Virus record (IMG/VR): IMGVR_UViG_3300030107_003448
Coordinates: 1-64,000 of that record
Reading direction: 5' to 3' (one strand)
Length of the DNA stretch: 64,000 nt
From: a virus
The notes beneath the pieces were generated by a model that saw only the letters and a program-made list of their open reading frames with translations, was not told the DNA's origin and did no database searches. This document shows positions 22,744 to 33,019 of this stretch, piece by piece. Position 1 is the stretch's first letter. Each line of letters begins with the position of its first letter. The translations under genes were made by a program, and so were the position numbers.

Positions 22744-24516
22744 ATGGCAGAAGGCGAAAGTAGAATTGGTAGATTTCTGTCTACATTAGCGAAACCTTTC
22801 AAACGTAGAGAAACCCCTGCTCCACAAATGCCACTTTGGACAAGTGGTATTCAAGAGCCTGTTTTAAGTCAAGGTATTACTTTACCTGCATTATATGCTG
22901 TATCTAATGAAAATCTTATTCTTAGAACTGTATTAAGCACAATTCGTCAAGAAATGTTTAGGAGAGGGTGGTTTTGGGAAAAGAAATTTCGACACAAATG
23001 TGATACTTGTGATATGGAATTCCAACATGATGTAGAAACTTGTGAAGATTGTGGAGGACCAGTGCGTACCCCCGACCATGATGATTTAATATATGCTAAA
23101 TGGTTATTTGAAAAAGACAATAGTATGGAACAAAACTTTTTACAAGTATTATCTGAAATTGAAAATGATTTAAATATCGTAGACGATGCTTTTTTAATTT
23201 TAGTAAAAGAGTATTTTGTAGATAAAGAAACTAATACTCCTGCTTTCTTTAGAATTAAAGAAATAATTAGAGGAGACCCTGTGTTTATGCGTATTGTTTC
23301 TGATAAAAGAGGAGTTAGGGGAGGGCGGTATAAAGTTTGCTTATTGCACCGTGACCAAGTTTCATATCCGGGCCAAGAAGATGAATGTCAAGTGTGTGGT
23401 AGTGAATTACATGATGTTCACCACATTAATACAGCAGGTTCTGGAAAAACTCAATATTATGTAGAAGGAGAAGTTATCCATGTTTCTAAATATAATCCTT
23501 CTAAATTATATGGACGTCCTCCTGTAAACACACTTTGGAGACAAGCCATGACATTAACAGCCATGGATAATTATATTTATACCGCTTATCAAAAGAGAAG
23601 GACCCCTAAAGGTATTATTTCTGTAACAACAGACAATTTAGAATCAATGAAATCATTTTGGAAATCTGTAGATGAAAAAATGGAGCGTGACCCTCACTAC
23701 GTGCCTCGTGTAGGTATTGAATCGAGTAGTGGTAGAGGTGGAGTAAATTGGGTTAAATTTATGGACACTTTAGAAGAAATGCAATATATCGCTGTTCGTG
23801 ATGAGATTAGAATGCGAATTGCTTCATTTTATGGAGTATCAAATGTATTTATGATGGACACTGGTAAATCTGGTGGTCTCAATAATGAAGGTATGCAAAT
23901 GGTTGTAACTAATAGGTCTGTAGAATTTGGACAGAAAGTATACAGCGATTTATTATTTCCAAAATTATTAGCCGCTATGGGTATTAAAGATTGGAAATTA
24001 ACTTTACGACCATCCGAAGAAGAAGATGAAGTCACTCGATTGCGTAGAGATGAGATGGAAGTTAATATTGCGCAAAGAATGATGATGCTTGGGTTTAAAC
24101 CTCAATTAATAGACGAACATGAAAAAGATATTCGGTTCTCTTATGCTGCTCCTTCACCAGAACAAATGGGTGCTATGCCACCCGGTGGTGGTGGAATGAT
24201 GCCACCCGGCGGGATGATGCCTCCGGGAGGTGGAATGATGCCTCCGGGAGGTGGAATGATGCCACCCGGTGGAATGCCACCTAATATGATGAGAGGAATG
24301 CCTATGGCTGGTGCAGGAATGCCTCCAATGCCTCCTTCTCAACCCGGCGGTGAAGGTGTAGGAATTAGAACTCCTAGTGGTCCTGCGGCACCAACAAGAG
24401 GGACTATGACTTCTGGTGCACCAGTTCAAACTACTCAACAAAGAGGAGTTCAACCCGGCCCTGCTGGACAAGCATCACAGGCTTTAATGAATGCTAGAAG
24501 ACCGAGAGGACTATAA
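22744..24516 (+). CDS. Portal protein with two zinc-ribbon insertions
   Basis: A 590-residue portal, the dodecameric channel at the capsid vertex. It is recognised by its central region: EVIHVSKYNPSKLYG, the helical stem AMTLTAMDNYIYTAY, then RDEIRMRIASFYGVSNVF and the later LRRDEMEVNIAQRMM. Two Cys clusters are inserted in the wing: HKCDTC...CEDCGG (about residues 84-106) and HRDQ...CQVCGSELH (about 203-226), each fit for one zinc. The C-terminal 100 residues are low-complexity, with MPPGG repeats from 24175 and a Pro/Gly-rich tail. Zinc ribbons in portals are unusual and may stabilise the ring. Confidence 0.9.
   Translation: MAEGESRIGRFLSTLAKPFKRRETPAPQMPLWTSGIQEPVLSQGITLPALYAVSNENLILRTVLSTIRQEMFRRGWFWEKKFRHKCDTCDMEFQHDVETCEDCGGPVRTPDHDDLIYAKWLFEKDNSMEQNFLQVLSEIENDLNIVDDAFLILVKEYFVDKETNTPAFFRIKEIIRGDPVFMRIVSDKRGVRGGRYKVCLLHRDQVSYPGQEDECQVCGSELHDVHHINTAGSGKTQYYVEGEVIHVSKYNPSKLYGRPPVNTLWRQAMTLTAMDNYIYTAYQKRRTPKGIISVTTDNLESMKSFWKSVDEKMERDPHYVPRVGIESSSGRGGVNWVKFMDTLEEMQYIAVRDEIRMRIASFYGVSNVFMMDTGKSGGLNNEGMQMVVTNRSVEFGQKVYSDLLFPKLLAAMGIKDWKLTLRPSEEEDEVTRLRRDEMEVNIAQRMMMLGFKPQLIDEHEKDIRFSYAAPSPEQMGAMPPGGGGMMPPGGMMPPGGGMMPPGGGMMPPGGMPPNMMRGMPMAGAGMPPMPPSQPGGEGVGIRTPSGPAAPTRGTMTSGAPVQTTQQRGVQPGPAGQASQALMNARRPRGL
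24172..24345 (+). repeat. MPPGG repeat tract in the portal tail
   Basis: Short in-frame repeats of ATG-CCA/CCT-CCC/CCG-GGT encode Met-Pro-Pro-Gly-Gly units. The tract is probably disordered and may hang inside the capsid or at the neck. Confidence 0.7.
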
Positions 24517-24560
24517 GAAGGTTCAAGGAGTGCTTACATATCGGACATACAGGTGAGACA

Positions 24561-24899
24561 ATGACAGACCTAAGTAAAATGGACCCTATGGCTAGAAAAT
24601 TGCAGGTCGAAATCGAAGCATTTCACAAAGCAATAGAAGGAGGAGACGCATCCAGTGCACGCTCTCATATCATGGAAATTCAAAAGTTTGCTGATTATTT
24701 AGCAGATGATATTGATATGGCTGTGAAGAAAGCAGAAAAATTACAAGGACCAAACGATGTATATGCAGGAGGAGTTCCTGTAATGAAGTTTAATGAAACA
24801 CAAAATGTATTTGATGTTTCACAACGTAATGATGTGTTGCCCGGAACAATTTTACCTGCTAGAACAGGTAATATTATGAAACCATGGAGAAAGGTGTAA
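24561..24899 (+). CDS. Unknown 112-residue helical protein
   Basis: Begins after a GGTGAG ribosome site, 44 bases after the portal. Mostly helical, with an amphipathic N-terminal half (MARKLQVEIEAFHKAIEGG) and a possible strand at the C terminus. No known motif. It may be a small head protein or scaffold helper; only position supports this. Confidence 0.6.
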   Translation: MTDLSKMDPMARKLQVEIEAFHKAIEGGDASSARSHIMEIQKFADYLADDIDMAVKKAEKLQGPNDVYAGGVPVMKFNETQNVFDVSQRNDVLPGTILPARTGNIMKPWRKV

Positions 24900-24903
24900 A
24901 ACT

Positions 24904-25281
24904 ATGACAGAAAGTAATCAAGATGCAGCCAGCACTTTAATGACTGCACTTATTACTAAAATGGAAAGTATGGATAGTGACATACATTTACTTAAAGCAG
25001 AAAATCAAAGACTAAGACGAATGATTTCTAATCCTAATTCTTTAATGAAAAAAATGGGCCTTGTATCAATGTCCACTCCTTTTGCAGAAGATGTTCAACC
25101 AGACGGTTTTAGAGAAGATTTAGGAGAACAAGCAGTGTTAAAAGGGATTGATTCGCCTAGTAATAATTTAGAATTCCACAATACATCTTGGGATGATATT
25201 CACGAAATGGCCGACCAAGCAAAAGCAGCAGGTCACGTGGATGAGCCCTTTAAAGTGATTAGTGGGAGGGATGAATCATGA
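24904..25281 (+). CDS. 125-residue protein with N-terminal coiled coil
   Basis: Residues 10-40 form a likely coiled coil (ALITKMESMDSDIHLLKAENQRL). The rest is acidic and short of clear structure. It overlaps the next gene by ATGA. Small coiled-coil proteins at this place often assist capsid assembly, which is inference only. Confidence 0.6.
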   Translation: MTESNQDAASTLMTALITKMESMDSDIHLLKAENQRLRRMISNPNSLMKKMGLVSMSTPFAEDVQPDGFREDLGEQAVLKGIDSPSNNLEFHNTSWDDIHEMADQAKAAGHVDEPFKVISGRDES

Positions 25282-25790
25282 AACCACGTTGGACAGACAC
25301 TTCACCTCGTGTAGGTAAATTAATGGAAAAAGCAAAAGAATTAGACACTCGTATAGAAAAAGCACAAATGTGCCCTTGTGGTAGTGGGAAACCAAAAGCA
25401 GAATGTTGCCCTAATGTTAAGAAAGCAGGTTGGGAAAGCGCTCCTACAGAAGGTTCTAAAATCGGTGGCGCTAATTTAGAAATAGAAACTGGTGGCCGTA
25501 TTGCACAAAGACCACAATATTGGACTAATCAAAGTCTTATAGAAGTAGAAGATGTAACCAATAAGGGCGCTTCTCCTGTAGCAAAAGACCCTGTTAAAAT
25601 GATGGATGCACCGCCTCATCAATATGGACCAAATGGTTCTACAAAACATTTACATGAAAGCGGTTCTGATACTACAACTGATGCTTTAACAAAATCTGAA
25701 GACACAGTTCTAGGTTCATTACATAATGGTGATAACTTCCGTTTACGTAAAATTGCAGAAAACACAGAGGGCCTTGCTCGGAGACTTTGA
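25278..25790 (+). CDS. 170-residue protein with SEC-C-type zinc motif
   Basis: After a helical start, CPCGSGKPKAECC (residues 32-44) matches the SEC-C metal-binding motif known from SecA C termini and many standalone proteins. The remaining sequence is polar and rich in Gly, Ser and Thr. The role in the virus is unknown. It might be a protein-docking module. Confidence 0.7.
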   Translation: MKPRWTDTSPRVGKLMEKAKELDTRIEKAQMCPCGSGKPKAECCPNVKKAGWESAPTEGSKIGGANLEIETGGRIAQRPQYWTNQSLIEVEDVTNKGASPVAKDPVKMMDAPPHQYGPNGSTKHLHESGSDTTTDALTKSEDTVLGSLHNGDNFRLRKIAENTEGLARRL

Positions 25791-25809
25791 TACCGGGTGA
25801 GTGATGTGA

Positions 25810-28800
25810 ATGAAGCAAGAAGGACCAATTGAGATTTATGAACGAGCACGTACTACGCTAGTTAAATCTTTAATGGATGGGCTTGATGTCCGTAACTCTG
25901 CTGCTGATTTTTACTTTTCTTTATTAAATTTACAAAGACACGAAGTTATATATCCTTGGAAAGAAGAAGATTCTTCTCTCCAAAAGATGGCTGATATAAT
26001 TTTGAAAGATAGGTGGGAAGGAGACGATACTAGAATGGATTGGATGTTTCCTGCTGTATTAGGAGAAGGCGGAGGGTATGATGCTATAAGAGAAACAGAA
26101 GGCTCTTTAGTAAATCATAATTGGAAAGGCAGAATTAAACCATTCCATCCTCCTGTTATATGGGAAGGTGGCAAACAAGTATTTGGTAATAAAATCAAAA
26201 GTGGATTAATGCATGGTACATGGCCGGGATTAAGACACCCTAAGCCCGGAGAAGATATACACTTTGCAAATGACCATGGGTTTAGTTCAGATAATCATCC
26301 ATTATTACAAGGGTTAAATTTTGGTATGCCTCAATTTGTAGAAACATTAGCATCTTTTTATTTACGTCCAGACCCTAACACTCCTTCTCTTGCAGAACAA
26401 ATTGCTGAAAAAGAACGTAAATATGAAACACATCATGCTAACCACGCAATTACTAATTCTTTATCTCGTAGTGAACCACGTTCAGAAATAGAGGAAACTC
26501 CATCTAAAAAAGAAATACCAACAGAAGGAGAAGACCCATTGAAAGAAGTACAAGATTTATATGATAGTTTAGATATTCCAGAAAGAGGTTGGTGGGAAAA
26601 TAGTTCTAAACAAACACATAAAGACAGGAAAGACGAAACTCGTTATCCGTTTTTAGGACCATTATTAGGACAAGGCGAAGGAGTGCATGGTGTGCATTCA
26701 AATGATATGTATAATAATCATTATCAAAATTGGATTGCAAATAACCCAGATGTATTAAAAAATGCAAAAGGAAAAACTGAACAAGAAAAAGAATGGAATG
26801 CAAGAAAAGAACATATGAATCATATGGCTAATCAATGGGTAAATGGAGAAAATCATATTGATGATACAGGGGAGGAACATTCTGCTAAGTTAGGATGGCT
26901 TAGTTATATGTTAGGTTTAGAATTTTTAGAACCAAAAGAACGCACTGATATTATTAATCATATGATGGAACACGGAACTGATTATAATCAAAATTCCCCA
27001 CATATATCAATGGGTAGAATAAAACGTAATTTCATGCAAAGGTCATTACCAGAGTATTTATGGTGGTATAGGCATTCTCATATGAATGGTCCTAATTTAA
27101 ATCAAGTATTAGAAAGACCCTTTAATTATGATGGAGATATAGGACATCAAGAATTAGCAGAAATGACTCAAATGCTAGGAGCAGGAGAAGAAGGAGACAA
27201 TATGCATGATATTTTAATAGACCACTTTAATGAATTAATGGGTAAAGAAGGTCCATCTGCTCATACTCTTTTACCAATAATAAATCCAGAAACTGGTAAA
27301 ATCAAAAAACAAAAACATCATGCTCAACGTAGCCCATTTTTAAGCCCTCATACTCTAAGTATGTTAGCAGGTTATGATGAAGATGGAAATGAATTTGATG
27401 AACACCCATTATTTGGTGAAGCGTGGGATGGGGCTAGATTGAGCCCTAAAGAATATCAAATGCTATTAAATGAAGCCAGAAAAAAAACTGGTAACAATCT
27501 AAATTCTATGAATATACGCAATGCGGCTATAACTCATCGTGCGGCATATGGTCCTTCTAAAGCAGATATAGAAAATCATAATTTAGATGATTTTTATTTA
27601 ACAGATACAAATGGACCACATACAGAAACTTTTGCCAGCCATTTCCATAAACCGTTTAATAAAGGAGGTATGAATAGGTCTGTAATGTCTTATTTAGAAA
27701 CATTGCATGATTTTTTGACAACAGGATTAACAGATGATATAGATTCTCAAAACAGAGGGCGTGATATTTTTAGTCATTCATTATTTGGTACTGGCTCACA
27801 TGCACCGGATGGAGAAAAACAAAGTTTAACTTTTAGAGAAGATATGTTAGGTTTACTTGGTTCTATTTTAGGGCCTGTAACAAGACCTCCTGTTACTAAA
27901 GATATGGAGACTGGAGAAAAATGGGCACCAGAAGGAGATAGATTAGCAGGTATTATGAATTTATGGGAGACTTCCTCTCCTACACCTATGGATGAAAACC
28001 TAAATCCTATTACTCCTCCTCGTTTACCAAAAACTAATATTACATTAACTAGTTCTAGCAATCATCCTAATTTTTCAGAAAAAGCAATGAGAATGGCAGA
28101 TAATCAAAGAAAAAGTGAATTGGGCACTACAATGGATTGGCACATGGATGGCCGTAATTTACATACATATGCACCATTTACAAGATTTGAATCACCTTAT
28201 CAAATGCATATCAATCCTCGCACAGGAGGAGTTGCGTCTAATCGTTTAACTACTTTGCTAGGCCGTTTACACCCTCCAACTAAACCCATGCGCACAAAAA
28301 CATTAAATTTCAAAGATGTAATGGGAGGTAAAGTTAATCCAGAACATTTGCCTACAGGGAATCTTGATATGTGGTTAGAACAACAAGGTTTAGTCCAAAA
28401 ACCTATGATGGGCGAAGGTATAATGTCTGGTGGCGCAGATATGAATATAGTAAGAGCAATGAGAGAATTAGGACCGCATGCTTCTCCAGAAAGTATTGCT
28501 CATCATCTTGGTTTAATACCACCAGAACCTAGCCCACAAGATGCTTCTATCAATGAAGAAGGCCAGACCCCTCATCAAGTATGGCAAAATAAGAGAGAAG
28601 AACTATTCCAAAAAATAAGCCAAACTATGAATCATTTACCAGAAAAACCAACAACTCCAGAAGAAGATGCAATGTTAGATAGAGCCGACACTATCCTAAA
28701 TGAATTACATCATTTAGAAATAGGTATACAAGAAGCAGAAAAACAAGGAGATGTTAATAAAGTCAAAGAATTAACTGATGAATTTAGTTTTATGCAAGAA

Positions 28801-31602
28801 GATTTACGTCAATTAGAACAATCATTAAGCGTAATGCCTATTAGAGATACAGAAAAAATGCATGGTAAAGCCTTGTGGCCTGTTACTCAACATAATGAAA
28901 TGTTAAATAGTCACTATGATGCTATTACTAATGTTGCTAAACAATTAAAAGAAAAAATGGAAGAAGAACATCCAGATTTATTTTCATTAGATGACCCACA
29001 AACTGCTTTATCTAATATGATGCAATTGTTTAGATTTGCTAATCGTTATTTAATGGATATGCCTCATGAATTTCATGGCCAACATGCTTTTGGTTATGGC
29101 GAAAATGAAACTAGAACAAAAAGTGCTGCTGATTTATTAGGCACATCACAAAGTCCTTTTGCTTCAATAGCACAAGGAATGCAAGGATTAGAGGCTAGAA
29201 CAATTAACCCTAACCACAGTGTTGAAGAAGTAATGCAATTATTAGATATGGATTCAGATAATCCAATACATCAACAAAATGCCCAAAAGATATTACAAAG
29301 TTTAAATGGTGAGGCAAAAATACCATTAAAAATATCAGAACTCCATTCTTCTGGTTTAATTCCTAGAGTAAACCCAATTGATGGAGATTTACATGAATTA
29401 GCCCATGGAGGCGATGAACAATTACAACATGGTTTAAGACAGGCTCATCAATTATTTAATCTCAAAAATAAAGAAGCAACAGCACATGGGTTAGAATGGA
29501 TTCAATCTGAACCAATAGAAGAAAGAAGGGTTATGCCTCGTTCTGGTGGTAGTGGTCGCTCTAAAGTTAAACAATATAATAATAGATTAGACGGTATTGA
29601 TAGATTAAATTCTTTTATTCTAATGAACCCTAATGTGGAAATGCCGGGACAAATGCCCGATATAGTAGAAAAAAGAGCACAATGGGGTCATTTCCCAATT
29701 GGTGCTGTAAGTCCCAATAATAATACAATTTTAGATTTATTAGAAGCAGACCGTATGAATTGGGGTTGGGGAATGAGCCCAGACTTTATGCCTCGGTTTG
29801 GGGCAGATGGTAGTGTCCATGTAATGCGTTCTGATGTGCCAGTCCCTACTCGTTTACATAGTGTGCCAGAACCATATTTATTACAAGTATTCCCAGAAGC
29901 AAGCGAATTATTAAATGGTCCAGATTTGCATTTACAAGAACCTAATATGATGACAATGTCATCTATGGGCTCTTTACCCACAGATAACTCTGATACTTTA
30001 TTGGCATCAGAAGACACTCTTAGTTTGTTAAATTTAACAGACCCAGATAGTATGTTAATCAAAGCAGGCCCAGAAGGATGGGCCCCACCTATTCGGCCAA
30101 TGCATCGTATTTTTAAACAAAAAGATTTAGACGCCCTAAAAGGATTTAGTGGAGACTGGGTTGTTAATTCTATTATTGAAGGAGATAGATTAATTGTTAA
30201 AAAGAAAGGAGGGCGGATTACTGCTTATGATGAAAATGGCTCTCGTAAATCTTTAGATACAGGAATGCCGGGCTCATTTAAATCTATATCAGATGACGAT
30301 TATGTTATAGATGGTATTCTTTCTAAAGACGAAGATTATTTCCAAGTTCTTGATATTATCAAACATATGGGAGACGATGTGGCTGATTTATTGACACATG
30401 AAAGAGTTAAACTATTGAGAGCACATTATTCTAGTAATGATAAAGTAGAAATCCCTGCTCCACATAATACTAGAACAACAGATGAAGAAGGACTTAAGAA
30501 GGCTTTAGAAAATCTCAAAGGAGATAAAAAGATGTATCTATTGAGAGATTCTCAATCTACTTATATGAAAGGAGAAAGAAGACATCCTAAATGGGTATTA
30601 TTGCGTTCACCAAAAGAATTGAATTTTATTGTATTAGACCGTAAAGGGAAAGGGCCTTACTCTTATAGATTAGGAGCAGGGCCATTATTAGATAATGAAG
30701 GATTAGGAAATAGAGCCAAATCTATAGATGAGAAACCATATATGGATATTGGCACAATTGTCCGTAGTGATGAAACATATAATGTGGGAGACATTGTTAG
30801 TGTAGGAGTAGACAGCGTTACTCAAAATAGTAGAAGCGGTAGAGATGTTTATACTATTCAAGCCCAAGATATTACAGGAGATGGATATGGAGAAGGTCCT
30901 GCAAGTTTAGAGACATTATCTCTACTAACTAAATCTCATTCCCCTATACTATGGCCTCATGCTGTTACTTTAGCAAATAATAATATTCATGTAAGTTTGC
31001 CTTGTTTAGAAGATAATGTTGTCTATAAAGCAAGTGAATGGCCAGAAGGTTGGCAATTACATTCACCTAGTGCATTGATGGGTGATATGTCTGATAATTC
31101 ATATGCTATCCGATTATCTGAAAGTTTGAAACCTTATTGGACTCCAATAGCAGGTGCGTTATTGAAAGGTATGGATAACATAGAAGAAGAAAAGAAAGAA
31201 GAAGTGCATGAGTCTGAAGATGATGCTGAACCATTAATTGAGCCTAAGAAAATTAAAGACACATTCCATAAGCCCGAAGATGAAATGGTTAAACGAGCAT
31301 TAGAAACTGCACTACGTGCACTTGATATGCTTCACAAAGAACGTACTACTTCAACAGGTGCACAAGGCTTAGGTTTAGATTATGGCACACCTACAGAGTC
31401 TCCACAAGGCCCAACTAAGTTAGTTAATGAGTCTGCTCTCCCAGATTGGGATATGAAGAAAAGACCTGCTATCGACCCAGAAAGGCCATGGAAGAAGAAA
31501 AACAGCAACTCAACTGATGAAATACATGAAAAAATTAAAACAGAAGATGGAGACGTGGCAGATTTAGACGTGACTACAGATGAGGCGACACTATCTATTT
31601 GA
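25810..31602 (+). CDS. 1930-residue protein with degenerate DNA-ligase-like domain
   Basis: Starts with an ATG after a GGGTGA site and ends just before the prohead protease. The first about 1430 residues, helical and rich in His, Asn and Met, match nothing I know. Residues about 1430-1700 resemble an ATP-dependent DNA ligase: IIEGDR at the KxDG position (with Ile1455 for the catalytic Lys), DYVIDGIL (motif III region), FQVLDIIKHMG, a LTHERVKLLRAHY segment, KMYLLRDS, HPKWVLLR (motif V region), and an OB-like domain with GTIVRSDETYNVGDIVSVGV. The adenylation Lys is missing, so it cannot seal nicks as ligases do. It may bind DNA ends in the virion. Known ligase residues at motif IV also look changed. 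It lies between portal and protease, so it is probably packaged. Confidence 0.75.
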   Translation: MKQEGPIEIYERARTTLVKSLMDGLDVRNSAADFYFSLLNLQRHEVIYPWKEEDSSLQKMADIILKDRWEGDDTRMDWMFPAVLGEGGGYDAIRETEGSLVNHNWKGRIKPFHPPVIWEGGKQVFGNKIKSGLMHGTWPGLRHPKPGEDIHFANDHGFSSDNHPLLQGLNFGMPQFVETLASFYLRPDPNTPSLAEQIAEKERKYETHHANHAITNSLSRSEPRSEIEETPSKKEIPTEGEDPLKEVQDLYDSLDIPERGWWENSSKQTHKDRKDETRYPFLGPLLGQGEGVHGVHSNDMYNNHYQNWIANNPDVLKNAKGKTEQEKEWNARKEHMNHMANQWVNGENHIDDTGEEHSAKLGWLSYMLGLEFLEPKERTDIINHMMEHGTDYNQNSPHISMGRIKRNFMQRSLPEYLWWYRHSHMNGPNLNQVLERPFNYDGDIGHQELAEMTQMLGAGEEGDNMHDILIDHFNELMGKEGPSAHTLLPIINPETGKIKKQKHHAQRSPFLSPHTLSMLAGYDEDGNEFDEHPLFGEAWDGARLSPKEYQMLLNEARKKTGNNLNSMNIRNAAITHRAAYGPSKADIENHNLDDFYLTDTNGPHTETFASHFHKPFNKGGMNRSVMSYLETLHDFLTTGLTDDIDSQNRGRDIFSHSLFGTGSHAPDGEKQSLTFREDMLGLLGSILGPVTRPPVTKDMETGEKWAPEGDRLAGIMNLWETSSPTPMDENLNPITPPRLPKTNITLTSSSNHPNFSEKAMRMADNQRKSELGTTMDWHMDGRNLHTYAPFTRFESPYQMHINPRTGGVASNRLTTLLGRLHPPTKPMRTKTLNFKDVMGGKVNPEHLPTGNLDMWLEQQGLVQKPMMGEGIMSGGADMNIVRAMRELGPHASPESIAHHLGLIPPEPSPQDASINEEGQTPHQVWQNKREELFQKISQTMNHLPEKPTTPEEDAMLDRADTILNELHHLEIGIQEAEKQGDVNKVKELTDEFSFMQEDLRQLEQSLSVMPIRDTEKMHGKALWPVTQHNEMLNSHYDAITNVAKQLKEKMEEEHPDLFSLDDPQTALSNMMQLFRFANRYLMDMPHEFHGQHAFGYGENETRTKSAADLLGTSQSPFASIAQGMQGLEARTINPNHSVEEVMQLLDMDSDNPIHQQNAQKILQSLNGEAKIPLKISELHSSGLIPRVNPIDGDLHELAHGGDEQLQHGLRQAHQLFNLKNKEATAHGLEWIQSEPIEERRVMPRSGGSGRSKVKQYNNRLDGIDRLNSFILMNPNVEMPGQMPDIVEKRAQWGHFPIGAVSPNNNTILDLLEADRMNWGWGMSPDFMPRFGADGSVHVMRSDVPVPTRLHSVPEPYLLQVFPEASELLNGPDLHLQEPNMMTMSSMGSLPTDNSDTLLASEDTLSLLNLTDPDSMLIKAGPEGWAPPIRPMHRIFKQKDLDALKGFSGDWVVNSIIEGDRLIVKKKGGRITAYDENGSRKSLDTGMPGSFKSISDDDYVIDGILSKDEDYFQVLDIIKHMGDDVADLLTHERVKLLRAHYSSNDKVEIPAPHNTRTTDEEGLKKALENLKGDKKMYLLRDSQSTYMKGERRHPKWVLLRSPKELNFIVLDRKGKGPYSYRLGAGPLLDNEGLGNRAKSIDEKPYMDIGTIVRSDETYNVGDIVSVGVDSVTQNSRSGRDVYTIQAQDITGDGYGEGPASLETLSLLTKSHSPILWPHAVTLANNNIHVSLPCLEDNVVYKASEWPEGWQLHSPSALMGDMSDNSYAIRLSESLKPYWTPIAGALLKGMDNIEEEKKEEVHESEDDAEPLIEPKKIKDTFHKPEDEMVKRALETALRALDMLHKERTTSTGAQGLGLDYGTPTESPQGPTKLVNESALPDWDMKKRPAIDPERPWKKKNSNSTDEIHEKIKTEDGDVADLDVTTDEATLSI

Positions 31603-31646
31603 AACTGAGGGTATTATATACATGAACAAATTTGGAGGTAGATTGT

Positions 31647-33014
31647 GTGTTATCTGAACCAAGACTCCGGACACTCCCTAGAGAGGGTATTACTATCCTT
31701 AAAGGGAATGACCTTGTTGTCGCAGGATATGCAAGCGTAGAATTGGTAGATAAACAAGGTGACTTAATAACAAAGGAGGCATTAAAGAACGCATTTCATA
31801 AATTCATGGAAAACCCGGGATATAGAAATGTACAATTAGCGCACTCAAATATACAAGTAGGAGAAGTAGTCGGAGAACATACAGATACAAGTGGGAGGTT
31901 ATGGAAAAGCGAAGTTGACGATGTCGGAATGTTTGTAGTAGTAAAACTGAGAAATGACATCGAAAAAGCCAGAGAAGTCGCAGCCGAAATCCGAAAAGGC
32001 AATCTTAAAGGATTTAGTATAGGTGGACAAGCATTCAAAAGGATGAATAAAAGTGACAAAGAACATGGCTCTTATACAGAAATATCGAAACTAGAACTTC
32101 ATGAAGTAACAATCTGCGAAAAAGGAATAAACCCAGAAGCACAATTTAGAATATTAAAACAAGATAAAGGTGAAAAAATGACAATAGAAAAAAATGAGCA
32201 AACAGATACTCTTGACCAATTATCAAGTGTATTAAATCGTTTGGAAGGTAGAATTGATTCTATGGAAAAAGGCGAAATGCCTCCATTCATGGAAGATAAG
32301 AAAGAATCCAAAGACGATAAGAAAGAAGAAAAAGAAAACGGCGACAATGGTGACAATGGTGACGATATGGAAAAATCACAATACAGTGATGTTATTTCCA
32401 GTGAATATTTGTCATGGTTAGAAGACACAGTAAAAAGCGGTGGTGTAGATACTGCTGCTGCTCGTGCTCACTTTGACCAAACCAACAAAGCACAACTTGG
32501 AGGCTATGATACAGGTAGCCCGGGTAGTGACCATGGACAAGCAGCCGGTAGAACTCAAACAGAAGGTAAACCAGAAGTACCAAAGGCTAACTTTGGGACT
32601 GGAGGAAAAGGTAAGGCTTCTAGTATGAACAAAGGACAATTCTTGAATCCTTCCAATGTAAGTTCAACAGACATGGAAGCAGCATACCAAGTGTATAAAG
32701 CAGCAAGAATTGAACAAGAAATGAAACAAAACCTTGGAGACATTTACAATGAGAGATTCGCAAAAGAAGCACAAGTAGAAAAATCAGAAGCAGCAAAACG
32801 TTCTTTTGATGCTCGTGGACCTCTTGGTGAAATCCAAAAATCACTTAGTGCGCTATCAGAAAGAATTGATAACCTATCAAGTGATAATACAGGAGTTACA
32901 TTACAAAAATCACAAAATGTAAGTAACGTTGAAATTCCATCTACAGAACAATTAGCAACAATGGAGTGGAATGATGTCCACAACCTAGCAAACAGTGTAT
33001 GGAGAGGAGAGTGA
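31647..33014 (+). CDS. Prohead protease fused to a scaffold-like tail
   Basis: A 455-residue protein. Residues 1-150 are a HK97-type prohead protease: AGYASVELVDKQGD, the catalytic His in LAHSNIQ (H66) and the nucleophile Ser in GFSIGG (S124). The remaining 300 residues are acidic, Lys/Asp/Glu-rich and helical, with SVLNRLEGRIDSMEKG as a coiled coil, as in a scaffolding domain joined to the protease. The GTG at 31647 is chosen over a TTG at 31632 because GGAGG ends 8 bases before it. It precedes the capsid protein, with 5 bases between the stop and its ATG, and would cut scaffold and capsid proteins during maturation. Confidence 0.9.
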   Translation: MLSEPRLRTLPREGITILKGNDLVVAGYASVELVDKQGDLITKEALKNAFHKFMENPGYRNVQLAHSNIQVGEVVGEHTDTSGRLWKSEVDDVGMFVVVKLRNDIEKAREVAAEIRKGNLKGFSIGGQAFKRMNKSDKEHGSYTEISKLELHEVTICEKGINPEAQFRILKQDKGEKMTIEKNEQTDTLDQLSSVLNRLEGRIDSMEKGEMPPFMEDKKESKDDKKEEKENGDNGDNGDDMEKSQYSDVISSEYLSWLEDTVKSGGVDTAAARAHFDQTNKAQLGGYDTGSPGSDHGQAAGRTQTEGKPEVPKANFGTGGKGKASSMNKGQFLNPSNVSSTDMEAAYQVYKAARIEQEMKQNLGDIYNERFAKEAQVEKSEAAKRSFDARGPLGEIQKSLSALSERIDNLSSDNTGVTLQKSQNVSNVEIPSTEQLATMEWNDVHNLANSVWRGE

Positions 33015-33019
33015 ATAAA

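Noticed and set aside
30100-30920. Active DNA ligase
   Set aside because: The catalytic Lys is replaced by Ile, so normal ligation is not expected. It is reported as a degenerate domain.
31632-31646. TTG start for the prohead protease
   Set aside because: The GTG at 31647 is 8 bases after a GGAGG site, and the TTG would overlap that site.
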